From Ahaetulla prasina (Eukaryota; Chordata; Lepidosauria; Squamata; Colubridae): a DNA stretch of 64,000 nt. Within the stretch, counting starts at the first letter, position 1. Each line of letters starts with the position of its first letter. Under the pieces are notes generated by a model. The model had not been told where the DNA came from. It did not search any database and saw nothing but the letters and a program-made list of their open reading frames with translations. Where the stretch lies: positions 81,045,757 to 81,109,756 of the forward strand of contig NC_080546.1 of NCBI RefSeq assembly GCF_028640845.1, in the 5' to 3' direction. The translations under genes were made by a program, and so were the position numbers. Positions 30,450 through 64,000 of this stretch are shown in pieces.

Positions 30450-31225
30450 GGGAATGGTAATGTCCTTTAGCTGCTATTCGTCACACCTAACCTCTTTTCA
30501 AATGTAATTATCTTGGATTTATGCAAGCAGCGTCTGGATTGTTTGGGTGAAATTACTTAATGGGTAGGATTGTATAATTTCCCTTCCCGCCCGCACCCAA
30601 ACAAAAGTCCAAAATGACCTTTGCTGATTTTTGAACAGTTTCAGGATAAAGCAAAACATATTTATTTTCCTTTTTGGAGTCTGCGATGCACTGGGATCTA
30701 AGATGGTTTCGATGCTTCTGAATCTGAACCATTGTGTGACATGAGAAATGACCGTACGTCCCCATGCAACTTTCGGATGAACTTTGGGATGGTCATAATA
30801 TATGACATGGTGAATAGTTTAGCAACTATCTTAACGATGAGCGCAAAGGTTTCATTTTGCTCCACAGACCCACCTGAAAATGAAAAACCAGTGGTTCAAC
30901 CTTTCATCACAACTTCATATTTATTATATGAAGTACATTTATTAGACATGTTTTGCTATACATTATTTCTTTGGCAATATAGCACGCTTCGCAGTTGGTA
31001 AAAAATCAAAATAACAATCTGATTAAAAAAAAACAACCACCCCTCTCCAGTTTGTAATAAAGCTGGGAGCTTGTTCTTTTTTTGCTAAACACCAAACTGA
31101 ACATGCGGCATATGATAAAGTAGTCGATACGTTGTGCTTTTAAATAGTGTAGGACATACTACATTCTCCCTTGGTACGAAAAACTATGTGCAGTGAGTAT
31201 TTACAATCCATAAATGGTATTTAGA
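30450..31225 (-). other. probable TEC 3' UTR end region
   Basis: No gene. On the - strand there are three AATAAA hexamers (30938-30943, 30920-30925, 30661-30666) downstream of the TEC stop codon. The 3' UTR may therefore extend to here, across the repeats at 31.2-31.8 kb. This is inferred from signals only. Confidence 0.35.
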
Positions 31226-31361
31226 AGAGGGGTCTCCAACCTTGGCAACTTTAAACCTGGAGGATTTCAACTCCCAGAATCCACCAGCCCGCTTTGCTGG
31301 CTGGTGGATTCTGGGAGCTGAAGTCCTCCAGGTTTAAAGTTGCCAAAGTTGGAGACCCCTG
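31226..31361. mobile_element. fold-back hAT-type element, copy 4
   Basis: Palindrome with arms gaggggtctccaaccttgg and ccaaagttggagacccctg around agcccgctttgctggctgg. Flanks atttagaa/ttttagaa. Confidence 0.88.
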
Positions 31362-31539
31362 TTTTAGAATACATTTATGATGAGTGCCGTGTTTCATTAG
31401 GAGCCCTTCTGGTTTCTAGAAAGTTTTAAAGAGGCTTTAATAATATTTTTCTTTTGTGGAGAAATGATATAGCAGATCAAACCGAAAGGGCATTTTTCAT
31501 CATTAGTGACTGCTTAAACAAGTCACGAGTACTGGAAGG

Positions 31540-31777
31540 CAGGGGTGAAATCCAGCAGGTTCTGGAGAACCGGTAGTGGAAATTTTGAGTAGTTCGGAGA
31601 ACCGGCAAATACCATCTCTGGCTGGTTCCAGAGTGGGGTAGGAATGGGGATTTCGCAGTATCCTTCCCCTGGAGTGGGGTGGGAATGGGGATTTCGCAGT
31701 ATCCTTTCCCTGTCATGCCCACCAAGCCACACCACGCCCAACGAACCGGTAGTAAAAAAAATTGAATTTCACCACTC
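31540..31777. mobile_element. hAT-type element (ACCGGT family), copy 4
   Basis: Ends caggggtgaaatccagc and attgaatttcaccactc. Flanks ctggaagg/ttggaagg match in 7 of 8. Confidence 0.82.
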
Positions 31778-32418
31778 TTGGAAGGTCATTTGATAGTCTT
31801 GTGTTCTTCCTAACGTCTGTTTCGGGCCTGATGGAATCTTTGAGCAGCTTCTAGTCAAGGAGATCTGGTACTTGTGTACTAGTCTTTCTCTTTGTCCCTA
31901 TTTTCCTGACAAGCCACTGAGATCTTGTATATAAAGACAAGTTCTATAGGATACTCACGGCTCTAGTTCTCCATCTATCTAGTGTACACCATCTCTCTGC
32001 TGGCTGGAAACGGAGATGTGGCCAAACACATCTCGAGGGGTCAGCAATGGGCAAGACTATAAACGATAATCGCTTTAAATATTGTTCTTTCACGTCAACA
32101 GCTGACTTAACAAAAGGCTTGTGCTGAATTTGGGTTACGTTGTACGGTAGCTTTGTCCTGCTACAAATGGGCATTTTCCCCCCCTCAGGAAAACCACACT
32201 GTGGTCCACTTGATAACCATATTATCTGAATAGCCAAATGGACTTTAAATATGCTGGTAAAACTTTCTTCCAGAGAGAAAAGAGCAATATGCACAATTGC
32301 CTTATCTTCCCACGGTCCTTTTAAGCAGCATCCAGAGCTGTGTTTCTGGGAAGAATCCAGCAGCATCTCTAAAATGGTACGTCCTTATTGTGAATTCTTG
32401 CACCTGCTAAGCTTATAG
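31778..32418 (-). other. unassigned sequence, likely TEC 3' UTR
   Basis: Unique, non-coding on both strands. It directly follows the TEC stop codon on the - strand, so most likely 3' UTR. Confidence 0.4.
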
Positions 32419-62314
<29,896 letters not shown>

Positions 62315-62579
62315 CTGAAACTTAAAAAGTTATGATCTGTTATTGATTGAAATATTCTGATAATTGTAATTACTAAGACAATTATTTGGGATGCCTCTAT
62401 TTTCCCAATGGTTATTCTCAACGAAGCAGGATAAAATACTTTTACACAAAATTATGCTCTAGGAAGACAATTAAAAATGCAAGCAACCAATTTATTCAAG
62501 TACATTTAAGTTATCCTATTTGCTGTTCTCATGGAACGAACACAGGTACATTTAAAAAATTAAAAATGAGCTTGTGTTT

Positions 62580-62845
62580 ATTTATTTATTTTTGTTTACA
62601 TTTATACCCCGCCCTTCTCCGAAGACTCAGGGTGGCTTACAATGTATAAGGCAATAGTCTCATTCTATTTGTATATTTTTTTTACAAAGTCAACTTATTG
62701 CCCCCCCAACAATCTGGGTCCTCATTTTACCTACCTTATAAAGGGTGGAAGGCTGAGTCAACCTCGGGCCGGGCTTGAACCTGCAGTAATTGCAGGCTTT
62801 GTGTTCTAATAACAGGCTTCTCTACTGCCTGAGCTATCCCGGCCT
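62580..62845 (-). mobile_element. tRNA-like SINE (GGCCTCTGGTGGCTCAG type), copy 7
   Basis: Reversed copy with divergent right end (gagctatcccggcc), as in the copy at 22.7 kb, marking a subfamily. Confidence 0.8.
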
Positions 62846-63088
62846 GAGCTATCCTTATGATGAAGGAAACCGCTAAAAGGTAGTACAGTAAAAAAAAGTA
62901 AGGTTGCAAATTAATCTTGGATTCAGAACCCTCCGTTTTACTACCAAATACAGGATTCTGGAAAACCCATAGCTGTTACTTGAGCAGAAAACAAAAAGAA
63001 AAGCAAACTAGCTTTAATTATTATCTCTCCAACACTAAGAAGGTTATTTACTTGTGAATTGTTCCATGATGCAAACATGCCCCAAAAT

Positions 63089-63413
63089 CAGGGGTGAAAT
63101 CCAGCAGGTTCTGACGGGTTCTGGAGAACCGGTAGCGGAAATTTTGAGCAGTTCAGAGAACCGGCAAATATCACCTCTGGCTGGCCCCAAAGTGGGGTGG
63201 GAATGGGGATTTTGCAGTATCCTTCCCCAGGAGTTGAGTGGGAATGCAGATTTTGCAGTATCCTTTCCCTGCAGTGGGGTGGGAATGGGGATTTTGCAGT
63301 ATCCTTCCTCTGGATTGAGGTGGGAATGGAGATTTTGCAGTATCCTTCCCCTGCCACGTCCACCAAGCCATGCCCACAGAACTGGTAGTAAAAAAAAATG
63401 GATTCCACTACTG
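63089..63413. mobile_element. hAT-type element (ACCGGT family) with internal tandem repeat
   Basis: Ends caggggtgaaatccagc and ggattccactactg. Exact 8-bp duplication cccaaaat (63081-63088, 63414-63421). A ~40-bp block (gattttgcagtatcc) is repeated four times in tandem, more than in other copies. Confidence 0.92.
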
Positions 63414-63421
63414 CCCAAAAT

Positions 63422-64000
63422 ATATGAAAAACAATCAAATCTCTTCTCTAAAGAATCCCTGGGACAAAAAAAAAATCCAAATATATTTTTCTGGAATTTA
63501 ATAACACATATTCCCGGAAAGGCAGGCCTGAAAACTTCATTCAGATTTGTTATGTATCTATTATATACATATGCACACACGTTATTTGTATCAGCTATTT
63601 AAAAATCACATAGCACAACCCAACCTCACCCCAAATTTCTTGTTTAATCTTTGTCCTGTAACCATGGAGTAAAATAACCCCAAATTTCATTCATTCTGGA
63701 GGGAAATGGGGAGAGCAGATTGATATCCTCATTAGAGTCAATGAGACCATATCGATATTGCACTTTATGGGTTGAAAGAACTCATTATTAATCTAATGAT
63801 ATGTCTATGATATCCCTGAGTGAAACTCGCTGACATATACCATATGCCTATGAGTAATGGTGACTAGTACAGGTATCATAGTTAGAGGCTTGTCCATCTT
63901 AGGTTGCTCAATTATTAGGGTGTAACTACATGTTACTGCTAGTTCCTAAACTTGTTTTTCTGGAGCTAACATGAATGAACGAGAAATTTATTCTCTGTGA
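63422..64000. other. unassigned TEC intron at window edge
   Basis: No exon for the Btk motif or the PH domain was found here; no repeat recognised. Confidence 0.45.

Noticed and set aside
27816..32418. TXK exons between NIPAL1 and TEC
   Set aside because: I looked on the - strand for kinase, SH2 and SH3 signatures and found none. All kinase exons fit TEC.
62315..64000. A further TEC exon (Btk motif or PH domain)
   Set aside because: I scanned the - strand for the Cys/His Btk motif and PH residues and saw none. The remaining exons must lie beyond the window.

Overview
The window looks like a squamate reptile, most likely a snake. It is vertebrate-style DNA with split genes and AT-rich introns. 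The introns are packed with repeat types I associate with squamates: a BovB (RTE-clade) LINE fragment, CR1-type LINEs whose tails run into ATTCT/ATTCC microsatellites, a tRNA-derived SINE of the Sauria/Squam type in eight copies, many hAT-type inverted-repeat elements with 8-bp target duplications, and a family of solo LTRs. The species assignment is inference; the repeats and genes are read directly.

Two host genes are present and converge. NIPAL1 (NIPA-like magnesium transporter) lies on the + strand. Its six coding exons (8385-8415, 12080-12346, 16199-16255, 21076-21166, 23388-23548, 27199-27815) join in phase to 408 codons including the stop, so the gene is complete at 407 aa. A CpG-rich promoter with a perfect CRE and an inverted CCAAT box sits just upstream. 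TEC (Tec-family non-receptor tyrosine kinase) lies on the - strand. Twelve exons between 62314 and 32419 join in phase to 464 codons including the stop and cover the proline-rich segment, SH3, SH2 and the whole kinase domain. The exons for the PH domain and Btk motif lie beyond the right edge.

Layout: 1-8.0 kb is repeat-rich 5' flank with no gene. 8.1-8.9 kb is promoter, exon 1 and CpG island. 8.4-27.8 kb is NIPAL1. 27.8-32.4 kb holds the NIPAL1 3' UTR, a short intergenic stretch with two SINEs, and the presumed TEC 3' UTR. 32.4-62.3 kb is TEC, and 62.3-64 kb is TEC intron. In mammals TXK lies between these two genes. Here only about 4.6 kb separates the two stop codons and no TXK exon is visible there.

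The most notable features are where repeats meet the splicing apparatus. A solo LTR inserted so that its 5-bp target duplication is the first five intron bases of the NIPAL1 exon 5 donor. A hAT-type element sits 33 bp upstream of NIPAL1 exon 6 and duplicated the likely branch-point sequence. The polypyrimidine tract of one TEC kinase exon is a ~115-bp CTTT/CCTT microsatellite. NIPAL1 intron 3 carries a ~3-kb pure purine (GGAGA-type) higher-order tandem array ending about 110 bp before exon 4. Another candidate is a dispersed repeat with a hammerhead-ribozyme-like core whose stem shows a compensatory change between copies.
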